Shown: positions 15,852-25,181, counted from the first letter of the stretch. The stretch: DNA of 64,000 nucleotides from JAXGPF01 sp964650945 (GCA_964650945.1 CAZYXU010000002.1:1-64000); one strand, 5' to 3'. Notes: generated by a model not told the origin, from the sequence alone. Numbers and translations are program-made.

Positions 15852-17645
15852 TCAATGCCCGCCGGCTGCCGGCGCCGCGGCCTTCTGGTGGTAATGTGTG
15901 TGCAGCAGGTGGTGCGATTTTTCACCCAGCGGCTTGATCAGGAACTCCTTGTAAATCTGGGTAACGGCCGGGTTGTCGTGCGACTTGCGCAACGGCCGCC
16001 CCTCGTCTTCCTTGTAGATCGCCTTGATGCGCGCCTTGCGGACCGCATCCGAGGTCATCCGCGGCTGGCCGCCGCCGCCGATGCAGCCGCCGGGACAGCA
16101 CATGATTTCAATAAAGTGATACCCGCCTTTGCCCGCGGCCACCAGTTCGCAAATCTTGCGCGCATTGGACAACCCGTGCGCCACGGCCACCCGCGCGGTC
16201 ACGCCTTCCAAAAACTTCCAGGCCGGCAGGCATTCCGTGAATTGCAATTCGGCCTCCTTCAGGCCTTTCAGTCCCTGGATGGGCTTGACATGCAATTCCT
16301 TGGTGGGCAGCGCGCGGCCGGTGACAACCTCGTAAACCGTGCGCAATGCCGCTTCCATCACGCCGCCGGTATTGGCGAAAATATCGGCCGCGCCGGTGGA
16401 CATGCCCATCGGCGCATCCTGCTCGCCATCGGGCAGATTGACGAAGTCAATCCCCGCCTGTTTGATCATGGCGCCTAACTCGCGGGTGGTCAGCACATAA
16501 TCCACATCCTTGAAGCCGGAGGCATTCATCTCCGGGCGGTCGCATTCGAATTTCTTGGCGGTGCAGGGCATGACCGATACCACCACCATGTCCTCCGGCT
16601 TCACGCCGGCTTTCTGGGCGTAATAGGTCTTGGCCACCGCGCCGAACATCTGCTGCGGCGATTTGCAGGTGGAGATATTGGGGATCAACTGCGGGAAGTT
16701 ATATTCCATGAAATTGATCCAGCCGGGCGAACAACTGGTGAACATGGGCAGCGCCACGTCCTTTTTCTCCACCAGCGCCTGCTGCAGGCGCTGCAACAGT
16801 TCATGGCCTTCCTCAATGATGGTCAAGTCGGCGGTGAAGTTAGTGTCAAAGACCTTGGCAAACCCCAGCCGGCGCAGCGCCGTGACCATCTTTCCGGTAA
16901 CGCATGTGCCGGGCTTCATGCCGAAACATTCGCCCAGGGCGGCGCGGATGGCAGGGGCCGTCTGCACGACGACATGCTTGGACTTGTCGTCCAGGGCGCG
17001 CCAGACATCCTTGATCGAATCCTTTTCGTAAATCGCGCTTACCGGGCAGACGGCCGAACACTGGCCGCATTGCACACAAACCGCATCGCAGAGGTTGTCG
17101 CCGGCGCCGGCGCCGATGACGGTATCAAACCCGCGCTGCCGCGGCGCCAGCGTTCCCACGCCCTGCACTTCCTGGCAGACCGCCACGCAGCGGCGGCAGA
17201 GGACGCATTTGCTCATATCGCGCACCAGCGCGGACGTGGAGGTATCGCGGGCCTTTTCCACGCCCATGAAAGGAAAACGCACTTCCGTGATACCCATTTC
17301 CTGCGCCAGGGTTTGCAGCTCGCATTGGCCATTCCGGACGCAAGCGTTGCAGTCCCAGGGATGGTTGGCCAGCAGCAGTTCCACCGACATCCGCCGCCCT
17401 TCGCGCGCCAGTTTGGAATTGGTGGAGACGACCATGCCTTCCGCCACCGGCGTGACGCAGGACGGCTGCAAGGTGCGGGCGCCGGCGATTTCCACCATGC
17501 AGACCCGGCAGGATCCCGGGCTGGACACGCCGTCCAAATGGCACAGCGAAGGGATTTTAATGCCGATGGAGGCGGCGGCATCCAAAACGGTGGTGCCGGG
17601 ATTAACCTTGACCGGCTGGTTATCGATCGTCAGATTTATGGCCAT
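15852..17645 (-). CDS. hydA: NAD(P)-linked [FeFe] hydrogenase, catalytic subunit
   Basis: Catalytic subunit (597 residues) of a cytoplasmic multimeric hydrogenase. Domains: N-terminal [2Fe-2S] (Cys35, 46, 49, 63), His-ligated [4Fe-4S] (His95, Cys99, 102, 108), two [4Fe-4S] (Cys147/150/153/157 and Cys190/193/196/200), then the H-cluster domain with L1 TSCSPGW (Cys305), L2 MPCTAKKFE (Cys361) and L3 EIMCCPGGCIGGGGQP (Cys517, 521), and the small-subunit-like tail. L1 has Ser where many enzymes have a second Cys. The start at 17645 has AGGAG upstream; a longer frame to 17735 lacks support. It is the last gene of the cluster. Maturases HydEFG are not in the window. Confidence 0.95.
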   Translation of the reverse strand: MAINLTIDNQPVKVNPGTTVLDAAASIGIKIPSLCHLDGVSSPGSCRVCMVEIAGARTLQPSCVTPVAEGMVVSTNSKLAREGRRMSVELLLANHPWDCNACVRNGQCELQTLAQEMGITEVRFPFMGVEKARDTSTSALVRDMSKCVLCRRCVAVCQEVQGVGTLAPRQRGFDTVIGAGAGDNLCDAVCVQCGQCSAVCPVSAIYEKDSIKDVWRALDDKSKHVVVQTAPAIRAALGECFGMKPGTCVTGKMVTALRRLGFAKVFDTNFTADLTIIEEGHELLQRLQQALVEKKDVALPMFTSCSPGWINFMEYNFPQLIPNISTCKSPQQMFGAVAKTYYAQKAGVKPEDMVVVSVMPCTAKKFECDRPEMNASGFKDVDYVLTTRELGAMIKQAGIDFVNLPDGEQDAPMGMSTGAADIFANTGGVMEAALRTVYEVVTGRALPTKELHVKPIQGLKGLKEAELQFTECLPAWKFLEGVTARVAVAHGLSNARKICELVAAGKGGYHFIEIMCCPGGCIGGGGQPRMTSDAVRKARIKAIYKEDEGRPLRKSHDNPAVTQIYKEFLIKPLGEKSHHLLHTHYHQKAAAPAAGGH

Positions 17646-17768
17646 TTTTTGTCTCCTGTCACAAGTTAAGCCCCGCGGCGGAGCGACTTTGCGCCTAATT
17701 AAAATAACTCCCAACTCGAAATCACACGCCCGCAATCCAAATAATTAATCCGCCCCGGCGGCGCGCCG

Positions 17769-19406
17769 CTACCCCGCCGCCGCCAGTGCCCCCAACCGGT
17801 TGCGGGCCAACCGCGGCCGGACGGCCGCGCGGTCCACGCCCGCCAGGATATCGTCGCGGAAATACCGCCAGGCCGACATGATGGGCGCGGCCGGCGATTG
17901 TCCCAGCGGGCAGAAAGCGCTCGATTTCAGCGCCAGCGCCACTTCCTGCATCAAATCCGGGTCATCGGCATAAGCCCGCCCCTCTTTCAGGCGGCGGGTG
18001 ATTTCCAGCAGAACCTGCAAGCCATTGCGGCAGGGATTGCACCGGCCGCACGATTCATGATGGAAAAACCGCATGCAAACATAAAGGAAATCGCGGATAT
18101 TGACGCTGGCATTCATCACCAGGATCGCGCCCGATCCCAGCACATGCCCGACCTTTTGCAGGGCGTCATAATCCAGCGGCACGTCCAGCATTTCCGCTCC
18201 CAGGATATCGCCGGCCGTACCGCCCAACTGGGCCATGTGGAACTCGCCCGCCTGCATGCCGCCGCCGTATTCATTGATGATTTCGCGCAACGTGACCCCG
18301 GTGGGCACCTCGATCAATCCCGGCCGGTTGATATGGCCGAGGATCGTATAAACCTTGGTGCCGGGCGTGCCGGGCGTGCCCAGCCCCTTAAACCACTCCG
18401 CGCCGCGCCGGATGATGACCGGGACATTGGCGAGGGTTTCGACGTTATTGACATTGGTGGGCAGGCCGCGGAATCCCGCCTGGGCGGGGAACGGCGGTTT
18501 CAGGCGCGGCAGGCCGCGTTTGCCTTCCATGGATTCGATCAGGGCGGTCTCCTCGCCGCAAACATAGGCGCCGGCCCCCTTGCGGATTTCAACGTCGAAA
18601 TTGAAGCCGCGTCCGAAAATATTTACGCCCAGCAAGCCCTGCCGGCGGGCCGCCTCGATGGCGCGCTGCATGCGCTCGATGGACAGGGCATACTCGCCGC
18701 GGATGTAAATGTATCCCTGGGCGGCGCCGATGGCGTAGCCGCAAAGCGCCATGCCTTCCAACACCTTGTGGGGGTCGCCTTCCATGATCAGGCGGTCCTT
18801 GAAGGTGCCCGGCTCGCCTTCATCCGCATTGCAGATGACGTACTTGGCCCGCGCCTTCACCGGCGCGCAAAAACTCCATTTCAACCCGGTGGGGAACCCC
18901 GCTCCGCCGCGGCCGCGCAGTCCGGATTTTTTGATCTCTTCCACCACCGCTGCCGGCGTCATGGAAGTGACCGCCTGGCCCAGCGCAAAATAACCGTCAT
19001 TGGCGATGTATTCCTCGATGCTGTCGGGATCGATCCGCCCGCAGTTCTCCAGCACCACGCGGCCGTGGGTCTGGGTATGCCGGGCATCCGGCGCGGCCGG
19101 CGCCGGCGGCGGCTCTTCGCCCGGCAGCAGGCGGTCGCGGCAGGGACGCCCCTTGACCAGGTGTTCGGCGACGATGCGCGGCACATCCGCCGGCGTCAAC
19201 CGCCCGTAAACCAAGGCATCGGGCTGGACCGCGGCCATCACGCCGGCATCGGCCGGGCCGAACGATCCGGTTTCCACCACCTGGATTTCCCCGGAAAGGC
19301 CGCGCCGGCCGATCTCGGCCGAGAAAAGGTTTTTGATTTCGCGCGCGCCGGCGATGACGGTATTGGCGTCAATCGGCACCAGTATATACATCCTTGGTTT
19401 TGACAT
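17769..19406 (-). CDS. NuoF/HydB-like flavin subunit with degenerate [2Fe-2S] domain
   Basis: 545 residues. The FMN/NADH domain is intact (GLRGRGGAGFPTG at 162-174, CNADEGEPG, GAGAYVCGEETAL), with SLBB and a C-terminal [4Fe-4S] (ESCGRCNPC, Cys453/456/459, and Cys499). The N-terminal thioredoxin-like domain aligns without gaps to that of the second NuoF (19913-22954), but all four ligand positions are changed: Cys11 to Pro, Cys16 to Thr, Cys48 to Ser, Cys52 to Ala. It also lacks the C-terminal 2[4Fe-4S] domain usual in HydB. The start at 19406 has AGGAG upstream. It lies between nuoE1 and hydA. It probably binds FMN and NAD(P)H but has lost one electron-entry cluster. Confidence 0.88.
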   Translation of the reverse strand: MSKPRMYILVPIDANTVIAGAREIKNLFSAEIGRRGLSGEIQVVETGSFGPADAGVMAAVQPDALVYGRLTPADVPRIVAEHLVKGRPCRDRLLPGEEPPPAPAAPDARHTQTHGRVVLENCGRIDPDSIEEYIANDGYFALGQAVTSMTPAAVVEEIKKSGLRGRGGAGFPTGLKWSFCAPVKARAKYVICNADEGEPGTFKDRLIMEGDPHKVLEGMALCGYAIGAAQGYIYIRGEYALSIERMQRAIEAARRQGLLGVNIFGRGFNFDVEIRKGAGAYVCGEETALIESMEGKRGLPRLKPPFPAQAGFRGLPTNVNNVETLANVPVIIRRGAEWFKGLGTPGTPGTKVYTILGHINRPGLIEVPTGVTLREIINEYGGGMQAGEFHMAQLGGTAGDILGAEMLDVPLDYDALQKVGHVLGSGAILVMNASVNIRDFLYVCMRFFHHESCGRCNPCRNGLQVLLEITRRLKEGRAYADDPDLMQEVALALKSSAFCPLGQSPAAPIMSAWRYFRDDILAGVDRAAVRPRLARNRLGALAAAG

Positions 19407-19428
19407 CTTCCATCGCTCCTGAAATATG

Positions 19429-19905
19429 CTAACCTGCCGCCGCGCCGGCCGGCGCCAAGCGGTCAATGATCTCGTTGACTTTTTCGCCGGTCAGGTTGCC
19501 ATACACCACATCGTCAATCATCATGGCCGGCGCGACGCCGCAAACCCCCAGGCAACTGGCGGTTTCCAGGGTAAACCGGCCGTCGCTCGTCGTGCCGCCC
19601 AGCGTCACGCCCAGGCGTTTTTCCAGGGCCAGCAACACGTTTTCCGAGCCCTTGATATAGCAGGGCGGGCTTTCGCACAGCCGGATGACATGGCGGCCGC
19701 GGGGCTGCAGGCTGAACATGGAGTAAAACGAGGCCGTGCCGACAATCTCCGACACCGGCAGATTCATGATCTGCGCCAGTTGCGCCAGGGCGTCCTGGTG
19801 CAGCGAATTGTCGCCGCTGGCCGCCTGCACCGCATGCAGGATTTGCAGCAGGTTTTCGCGGTGGTTGCCGTTTTCCCTGACGATTTCCGCAATATTCATA
19901 TTCAT
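19429..19905 (-). CDS. NuoE/HydC-like [2Fe-2S] subunit (copy 1)
   Basis: Thioredoxin-fold [2Fe-2S] protein that pairs with a NuoF-like subunit. About 158 residues, with an N-terminal helical part and ligands in LCESPPCYIKG and SCLGVCGVAP. Two ATGs are possible (19905 and 19899); the upstream GGGG is better spaced for 19899. It lies 7-13 nt downstream of the NuoF-GltD fusion and 22 nt upstream of the degenerate NuoF, so it may serve either. Confidence 0.9.
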   Translation of the reverse strand: MNMNIAEIVRENGNHRENLLQILHAVQAASGDNSLHQDALAQLAQIMNLPVSEIVGTASFYSMFSLQPRGRHVIRLCESPPCYIKGSENVLLALEKRLGVTLGGTTSDGRFTLETASCLGVCGVAPAMMIDDVVYGNLTGEKVNEIIDRLAPAGAAAG

Positions 19906-19912
19906 CCCCGGA

Positions 19913-22900
19913 TCATGCTTTGCAATCGCAACGCAGGCAGCGGGCCGCTTCCCGCATCGCATCGGCGCGCGCGATGGTTTTTTCCACCTCGACGCTGATC
20001 AGACGTTCCCGCGGATCGAGCAACGGGTATTCCACCGGCATGGTCTCCTCGATCTCGCGCTCCATGTTGACGGCCACATCCGGCAGTTCCATCTTTTCCC
20101 AGAAATACTCGCGCGCGCCGGGACGGCAATACTGGTCGATCGAACGCGCGGCATGCTGGCCGGCGGCAATCGCCTCGATCACCGTGGCCGGCCCGGAAAC
20201 CACGTCGCCGCCGACAAACAGGCCGGGCACCGGCGTGACGCCGTTTTTCTTTTCGGCCTGCAGGCGGTTATCCTTCAAGGCCGGGGCGAACTCGCCGGCG
20301 GCCAGCAAAGTTTCCGGCGCCGGCTCATGGCCGATGGCCAGCAGGATGGTGTCGGCGGCGTATTCCTCATCCGCGCCGGGCACCGGTTCGGGGCGGCGGC
20401 GACCGCTGCGGTCAAACTCGCCCAGGCGCATGCGGCGGATGGTGGCGGTGAGGCGTCCGTCGGGCGTCCGGCGGATGGCCTCGATATTCTTCAGGAATTC
20501 CACCTTGACGCCCTCGGCCTCCGCCTCGCGGATTTCGATGGGATTGGTGGGCATTTCATTGCGGGTGCGGCGGTAGATGATCGTGACATTCCGCGCGCCA
20601 AGGCGCTGGGCGACGCGCGAGCAGTCAATCGCGGCGTCGCCGCCGCCGATCACCACGACATCGCGCCCGACCTTGACGGATTCCCCGCGGGCGGCGCGTT
20701 CGAGGAACTTTGTCCCGGGATACACGCCGGGCAAATCCACGCCCGGAATGCGCGGCATGATTTCCCGGCTGGCGCCGACGGAAAGGAAGATGGCATCGAA
20801 GCCCTGGCGGCGCAAATCCGCCAGGCCCGTTTCGCGGCCGATGGTGACGCCGGTCTTGATTTTCAGCCCCAGCCGTTCCAGGTTGTGGATTTCCTTGGCC
20901 AGGATTTTGCGCGGCAGGCGATAATCCGGAATGGCGTAACGCATGAGCCCGCCGGGCTCATCGTTCTGCTCGAACACCGTCACGTCATAGCCCAGCAATA
21001 CCAGGTAATAGCCGCAGCTCAACCCCGCCGGACCGGCGCCGATCACCGCCACCTTTTTGCCGTTGGCCGGCGCCTTGGCCGGGTAGAGCCCGAGATAATC
21101 ATCGCGCAAATCGCTCATGAAACGCTTGACCGCGCGCACGGCCAGCGGACCTTCCAGGTCGTTGCGCCGGCACTTTTCAATGCACCATTGCGGACAAACC
21201 CGGCCGCAGACGGAGGGGAAAGGATTGTTCCGGAGGTGCACGCGCAAGGCCTCTTCAAACCGCCCTTCCTTGACATACGCCAGGTAGGCCGGCACGTTCA
21301 CCGAGGCGGGGCAGGCGTTGGAACAGGGGGCGTGCATCATGGTCTGGCAGACCCCGGCCCGGCAATGCCGGTCCTGGATATGCTCGATGTATTCATGGCG
21401 GAAATAGCGCAGGGTGGAAAGTACCGGATTGGGCGCGGTCTGCCCCAGGCCGCACAGCGAGGTTTTGCCGATCATGCCCGCCAACTCCTCCAAACGCTGG
21501 AGATCGTCCAGGGTGCCCTGCCCCATGCAGATGCGATTGACCAGGGTCAACATGGCCTTCGTGCCGACGCGGCATGGGGTGCATTTGCCGCAGGATTCCT
21601 CGGCGATGAATTCGAGGAAGTAGCGCGCCAGGTCCACCATGCAGGTGTCGTCGTTCATGACAATCAACCCGCCGGAACCCATGATGGCGCCCAATTGCGG
21701 CAGCGACTCGTAGGTCACCGGCGTATTCAAATGCGCGGCGGGAATGCAGCCGCCGGACGGGCCGCCGATTTGCACGGCTTTGAAAGGCTTGTCGCGCGGG
21801 ATGCCGCCGCCGAGGTCATAGACAATCGTGCCCAGCGGCATGCCCATGGGCACTTCCACCAGGCCGGTATTATTGACGTCGCCGGCCAGGGCGAAGACTT
21901 TGGTGCCCTTGCTCTTTTCCGTGCCTAGGCGGGCAAAGGCGGGTCCGCCTTGCAGCACGATATACGGCACATTGGCGAAGGTTTCCACGTTGTTCAAAAC
22001 CGTCGGACGGTCAAAGAGCCCCTGGACCGCCGGGAACGGCGGTTTGGGGCGCGGCTCGCCGCGGCGGCCCTCGATCGAATGCATCAAGGCGGTTTCCTCG
22101 CCGCAAACGAAGGCGCCGGCGCCCATGCGGATGTCAATATCGAAGTCAAAACCGGAACTGAAAATATTTTTCCCAAGCAGCCCCATCTCCCGGGCCTGGC
22201 GGATGGCGGTCTTCAGGCGCTGGATGGCCAGCGGATATTCCGCCCGGACGTAAACGTACCCCTGGCTGGCGCCCACGGCATAACCGCAGATGGCCATGGC
22301 CTCAATCACGCTGTGGGGATCGCCTTCCAGAATGCTGCGGTCCATAAAGGCGCCCGGGTCGCCCTCATCCGCGTTGCACACGACGAATTTCGGGCGGCCG
22401 GGCTGCGCGGCGGTGGTGCGCCACTTGATGCCGGTGGGGAACCCCGCCCCGCCGCGGCCGCGCAAGCCGGAAACGGTGATTTGCTCGATCACCTGGGGCG
22501 GCGCCATATCCGTCAAGGCCTTGCCCAGGGCGGCATAGCCGTCGGCGGCAATGTATTCGCGGATGTCTTCCGGGTTGATGTTGCCGCAGTTGCGCAGGGC
22601 GATTTTTTCCTGCAGACGGAAAAAATCGATCTCGTTCATGGCCTGCACCAATTCCTGGGTGGACGGCTTTTTATAGAAGAGCCGGCGCACCACGCGCCCC
22701 TTCAACAGGTGTTCCCCGACGATTTCGGCCACATCGTCGGGCTTGACCTTCTGATAAAAAACGCCTTCCGGGTAAACCACGACAATCGGGCCAATTTCGC
22801 ACATGCCCATGCATCCGGTGGTCACCAGGCCGACTTCGCCATCCAGTCCATTGGCTCCCAGTTCGCGGATAAACGCGTCGCGCACGCTTTCCGCGCCGGA

Positions 22901-22954
22901 AGAAATACAGGCGCCGCCCGCACATAACAGGACCTGAGCCCTGAAAGCTTTCAT
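19913..22954 (-). CDS. NuoF-GltD fusion: NADH/FMN module joined to an NfnB-like NADPH/FAD module
   Basis: 1013 residues, five parts: [2Fe-2S] thioredoxin-like domain (Cys11, 16, 48, 52); NuoF FMN domain (GLRGRGGAGFPTG at 163-175, CNADEGDPG, CGEETAL); SLBB and [4Fe-4S] (Cys455/458/461 and 501); a cysteine-rich linker (531-595) whose C-terminal part has the GltD-type pattern CSNAC...CGRVCPQWCIEKC; and a GltD/NfnB-like reductase with FAD motif GAGPAG (639-644) and NADPH motif GGGDAAID (770-777). The C-terminus adds CLRCDC. This can link NAD(H), NADP(H) and iron-sulfur electrons in one chain, as in Stn/Nfn-type transhydrogenases. ATG at 22954 with GGGGA upstream. Confidence 0.9.
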   Translation of the reverse strand: MKAFRAQVLLCAGGACISSGAESVRDAFIRELGANGLDGEVGLVTTGCMGMCEIGPIVVVYPEGVFYQKVKPDDVAEIVGEHLLKGRVVRRLFYKKPSTQELVQAMNEIDFFRLQEKIALRNCGNINPEDIREYIAADGYAALGKALTDMAPPQVIEQITVSGLRGRGGAGFPTGIKWRTTAAQPGRPKFVVCNADEGDPGAFMDRSILEGDPHSVIEAMAICGYAVGASQGYVYVRAEYPLAIQRLKTAIRQAREMGLLGKNIFSSGFDFDIDIRMGAGAFVCGEETALMHSIEGRRGEPRPKPPFPAVQGLFDRPTVLNNVETFANVPYIVLQGGPAFARLGTEKSKGTKVFALAGDVNNTGLVEVPMGMPLGTIVYDLGGGIPRDKPFKAVQIGGPSGGCIPAAHLNTPVTYESLPQLGAIMGSGGLIVMNDDTCMVDLARYFLEFIAEESCGKCTPCRVGTKAMLTLVNRICMGQGTLDDLQRLEELAGMIGKTSLCGLGQTAPNPVLSTLRYFRHEYIEHIQDRHCRAGVCQTMMHAPCSNACPASVNVPAYLAYVKEGRFEEALRVHLRNNPFPSVCGRVCPQWCIEKCRRNDLEGPLAVRAVKRFMSDLRDDYLGLYPAKAPANGKKVAVIGAGPAGLSCGYYLVLLGYDVTVFEQNDEPGGLMRYAIPDYRLPRKILAKEIHNLERLGLKIKTGVTIGRETGLADLRRQGFDAIFLSVGASREIMPRIPGVDLPGVYPGTKFLERAARGESVKVGRDVVVIGGGDAAIDCSRVAQRLGARNVTIIYRRTRNEMPTNPIEIREAEAEGVKVEFLKNIEAIRRTPDGRLTATIRRMRLGEFDRSGRRRPEPVPGADEEYAADTILLAIGHEPAPETLLAAGEFAPALKDNRLQAEKKNGVTPVPGLFVGGDVVSGPATVIEAIAAGQHAARSIDQYCRPGAREYFWEKMELPDVAVNMEREIEETMPVEYPLLDPRERLISVEVEKTIARADAMREAARCLRCDCKA

Positions 22955-22965
22955 ATTGCCATCCC

Positions 22966-23472
22966 CTACTCGTATTTTGCCAGAATGCCGGGCAGTTTCC
23001 GCGGGGTTACCCGGCCGTGGACATCGTTATTGATCATGATCACCGGCGCCAGGCCGCAGGCGCCGAAACAGCGCTGGGTGGTCAGGGAAAAACGCCGGTC
23101 GGGCGTGGTTTCGCCCATTTTCACGCCCAGTTTTTCCTGCAAGGCATCCAGGACTTTTTTGGCGCCGCGCACATAGCAGGCCGTGCCCAGGCAGACATTG
23201 ATGGTATGCCGGCCGCGCGGCTGCATGGAAAAATAATGGTAAAAGGTCACCACGCCGAGCACTTCGCTGACGGGCAAGCCCAGGGCCGCCGCCACGTGTT
23301 GCTGCACCTCCACGGGCAGATAGCCGAATAGTTCCTGCGCTTTGTGCAGCACGGGGATCAAGGCATTGCGCCCCTTGTCCTGGCCGGCGATAAATTCATC
23401 CAGCTCGCGCCAGACGGCGCCGGCGCAGGCGCCTTCGCAGGCGCAAGCGGTTTTAGCGGCGGTTTTAGTCAT
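22966..23472 (-). CDS. NuoE/HydC-like [2Fe-2S] subunit (copy 2)
   Basis: 168 residues, with [2Fe-2S] ligands in VCLGTACYVRG and RCFGACGLAP and the TFYHYFSMQPRG motif typical of NuoE. A short N-terminal extension is Cys-rich (CACEGAC) and absent from copy 1. The ATG at 23472 has GAAGGTG upstream. It lies 11 nt before the NuoF-GltD fusion and is its most likely partner. Confidence 0.93.
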   Translation of the reverse strand: MTKTAAKTACACEGACAGAVWRELDEFIAGQDKGRNALIPVLHKAQELFGYLPVEVQQHVAAALGLPVSEVLGVVTFYHYFSMQPRGRHTINVCLGTACYVRGAKKVLDALQEKLGVKMGETTPDRRFSLTTQRCFGACGLAPVIMINNDVHGRVTPRKLPGILAKYE

Positions 23473-23490
23473 TGCGCACCTTCCCGTTGA

Positions 23491-23847
23491 TCAGGCAAAA
23501 ACCAGGCTGTCCACCGGCTTGCCGCCCACGATGTGTTCGGCGATAATGCGCCGGGCGGCGGCGGCATCCACCTTGCCGTAGCGCACGGCCGGCTGGCCGG
23601 CGATTTCCACATCCACCAGCGGCTCGCGCTCGCAGAATCCGGCGCAACCCGTGGCGGTGACGGCCACGTCGGCCACCCCGGCCTTTTCGAGGGCGTCCAT
23701 CAGCGCCTGCATCGTGTCCCGCGCGCCGGCGGCAATGCCGCAGGTTCCCATTCCCACCACGATTTTCGCGCGGTGCGCGCCGGAACGCAGCTCCAGCCCC
23801 TTGCGCACTTCATCGCGGATTTTCCGCAATTCGTCCAAATTCTTCAT
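23491..23847 (-). CDS. HndB-like thioredoxin-fold [2Fe-2S] ferredoxin
   Basis: 118-residue [2Fe-2S] protein like HndB of NADP-reducing hydrogenases. Ligands lie in GMGTCGIAAG (one Cys) and ATGCAGFCEREP (two Cys), the reduced pattern normal for this family. It starts behind TAAGGAGGAAT at 23847. The position before nuoE copy 2 matches hnd operons, where the small ferredoxin is an electron carrier or docking subunit. Confidence 0.9.
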   Translation of the reverse strand: MKNLDELRKIRDEVRKGLELRSGAHRAKIVVGMGTCGIAAGARDTMQALMDALEKAGVADVAVTATGCAGFCEREPLVDVEIAGQPAVRYGKVDAAAARRIIAEHIVGGKPVDSLVFA

Positions 23848-23868
23848 ATTCCTCCTTATGGCGCGGAC

Positions 23869-24444
23869 TCATCGCGCGGCGGGGGTGGCGCCGTCATCCG
23901 CCGTCCCCGGCACCGCGCATAATTGTTGCAGTTCCTGACGCAAACAAAACGCCAGAAGATTGTGCACTTTCGGGTGGCAGAAGTCAACGCCATTCAGTTC
24001 TTTTTTTACGGCAGCGGTATCGAGGATCACGCGCCGGTCCGGGCCGATCCGCACCTCGAAATCCAGGCGGGGCCAGGCGGCCATGGCCGCGGCCAGGGCC
24101 GCGTCCAGGGCGCCGACCGGCTGCGCGTCAATATGCCCAAGGTCGAATACCGCCTCCACTGTCACGCCCTTACCCGGCACGCTGCGCACCGCCACCCGTC
24201 CGCCGGTGCGCTCGGCAGCCTGACGCAACAGCGCCAGCCCCAACCCCACCTTGCGTTCCGTGCGCGTGGTGGCAAAGGGATCGGTGGGATTGCCGCGGAC
24301 CGCCGGCGGCAGCCCGGGGCCGTTGTCGCTGATCCGCACTTCAAAACGGTTGCCGGCGCGCAAAAAATCCACCTGCACGCGCGTGGCGCCGCCCTTGGCG
24401 GAATTTTCAATGATATCCAGTAGATGGAGCGAAAGGTCCTTCAC
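23869..24444 (-). CDS. histidine-kinase-like ATPase (signalling cassette)
   Basis: 191 residues. A GHKL ATPase fold without a phosphoacceptor domain: N-box ENSAKGGAT, G1 box SDNGPGLP and G2 box KVGLGLALL. It is followed by about 80 residues that are not conserved with kinases, ending in a C-terminus that includes a Cys. It resembles anti-sigma-factor type or partner-switching ATPases. It overlaps the PHP gene by 4 nt. In other anaerobes similar ATPases accompany [FeFe] hydrogenase operons; the target is unknown. Confidence 0.85.
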   Translation of the reverse strand: MKDLSLHLLDIIENSAKGGATRVQVDFLRAGNRFEVRISDNGPGLPPAVRGNPTDPFATTRTERKVGLGLALLRQAAERTGGRVAVRSVPGKGVTVEAVFDLGHIDAQPVGALDAALAAAMAAWPRLDFEVRIGPDRRVILDTAAVKKELNGVDFCHPKVHNLLAFCLRQELQQLCAVPGTADDGATPAAR

Positions 24445-25172
24445 AATCCGTCTTCCTCCGGCAAAGCGCGCAGCGCCGGCGCCAGCGCGCGCAAATCATC
24501 GGCGGCCGCCGGCAGCACATTGATTTTGGCCACGCGGCCGATGTCCTCCAGGAAATGCGCATCCGACCCCGTGATCAGCGGCACGCCGGCATACCGCCGG
24601 CCCAGGCGGTATTTTTCGCGCACCCACTGGGAATAGCCGATTTCCAGCAAATCGAATCCCGGCCCGGCGTCCACCGCCCCCAACTGGCTCAAGAGGCTGA
24701 AACGCCCCCGGAAGACATGCGCCGGAACGGCCAGCCCGCCCCGCTGGTGAATCTCCGCCACCAACCGTTCGATGCTCAGGGCGGTGCCCGCCTGGCGCAG
24801 GCGCCGGTCCAAATCGCAAATCTCATCGTGGTCGTCATACACCACCTGGTAGCCGAAGACCGCGGGAACATTTTCGGCGGCCGGCAGGGCGGCGTCCACC
24901 AGTTCCTGCAAATCCGCCAGCGCCGCGGCATCCGCGAACAAAGCCAGCAAATGGACCTCCTCGCGGCTGCAAACCTCCATCCCCGGCACCACGGTCAGCC
25001 CCGATCCGGCCGCCGCCCGCATGGCCGGGCGCACATGGGCGGAGGCGTTATGATCGGTGACGGCCAAGATGGTCAGGCCGGCGGCGGCGGCCCGGCGGAC
25101 CACCTGGCCGGGGCTCATGACGTCTTCCGCGCAGGCGGAAAGCGCCGTATGCACGTGGAGGTCAAAGCGCAT
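24441..25172 (-). CDS. PHP-domain phosphoesterase (signalling cassette)
   Basis: 243 residues. PHP-type metal motifs: FDLHVHTALSACAED (N-terminus), VTDHNAS, GMEVCSREEVH, PAHVFRG and ITGSDAHFLEDIG. It is expected to be a metal-dependent phosphoesterase acting on a nucleotide or small phosphoester. It stands between a DRTGG gene and the HATPase gene in the hydrogenase cluster, and the ATGA overlap with the latter supports cotranslation. Confidence 0.88.
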   Translation of the reverse strand: MRFDLHVHTALSACAEDVMSPGQVVRRAAAAGLTILAVTDHNASAHVRPAMRAAAGSGLTVVPGMEVCSREEVHLLALFADAAALADLQELVDAALPAAENVPAVFGYQVVYDDHDEICDLDRRLRQAGTALSIERLVAEIHQRGGLAVPAHVFRGRFSLLSQLGAVDAGPGFDLLEIGYSQWVREKYRLGRRYAGVPLITGSDAHFLEDIGRVAKINVLPAAADDLRALAPALRALPEEDGL

Positions 25173-25181
25173 GATGGGCGG

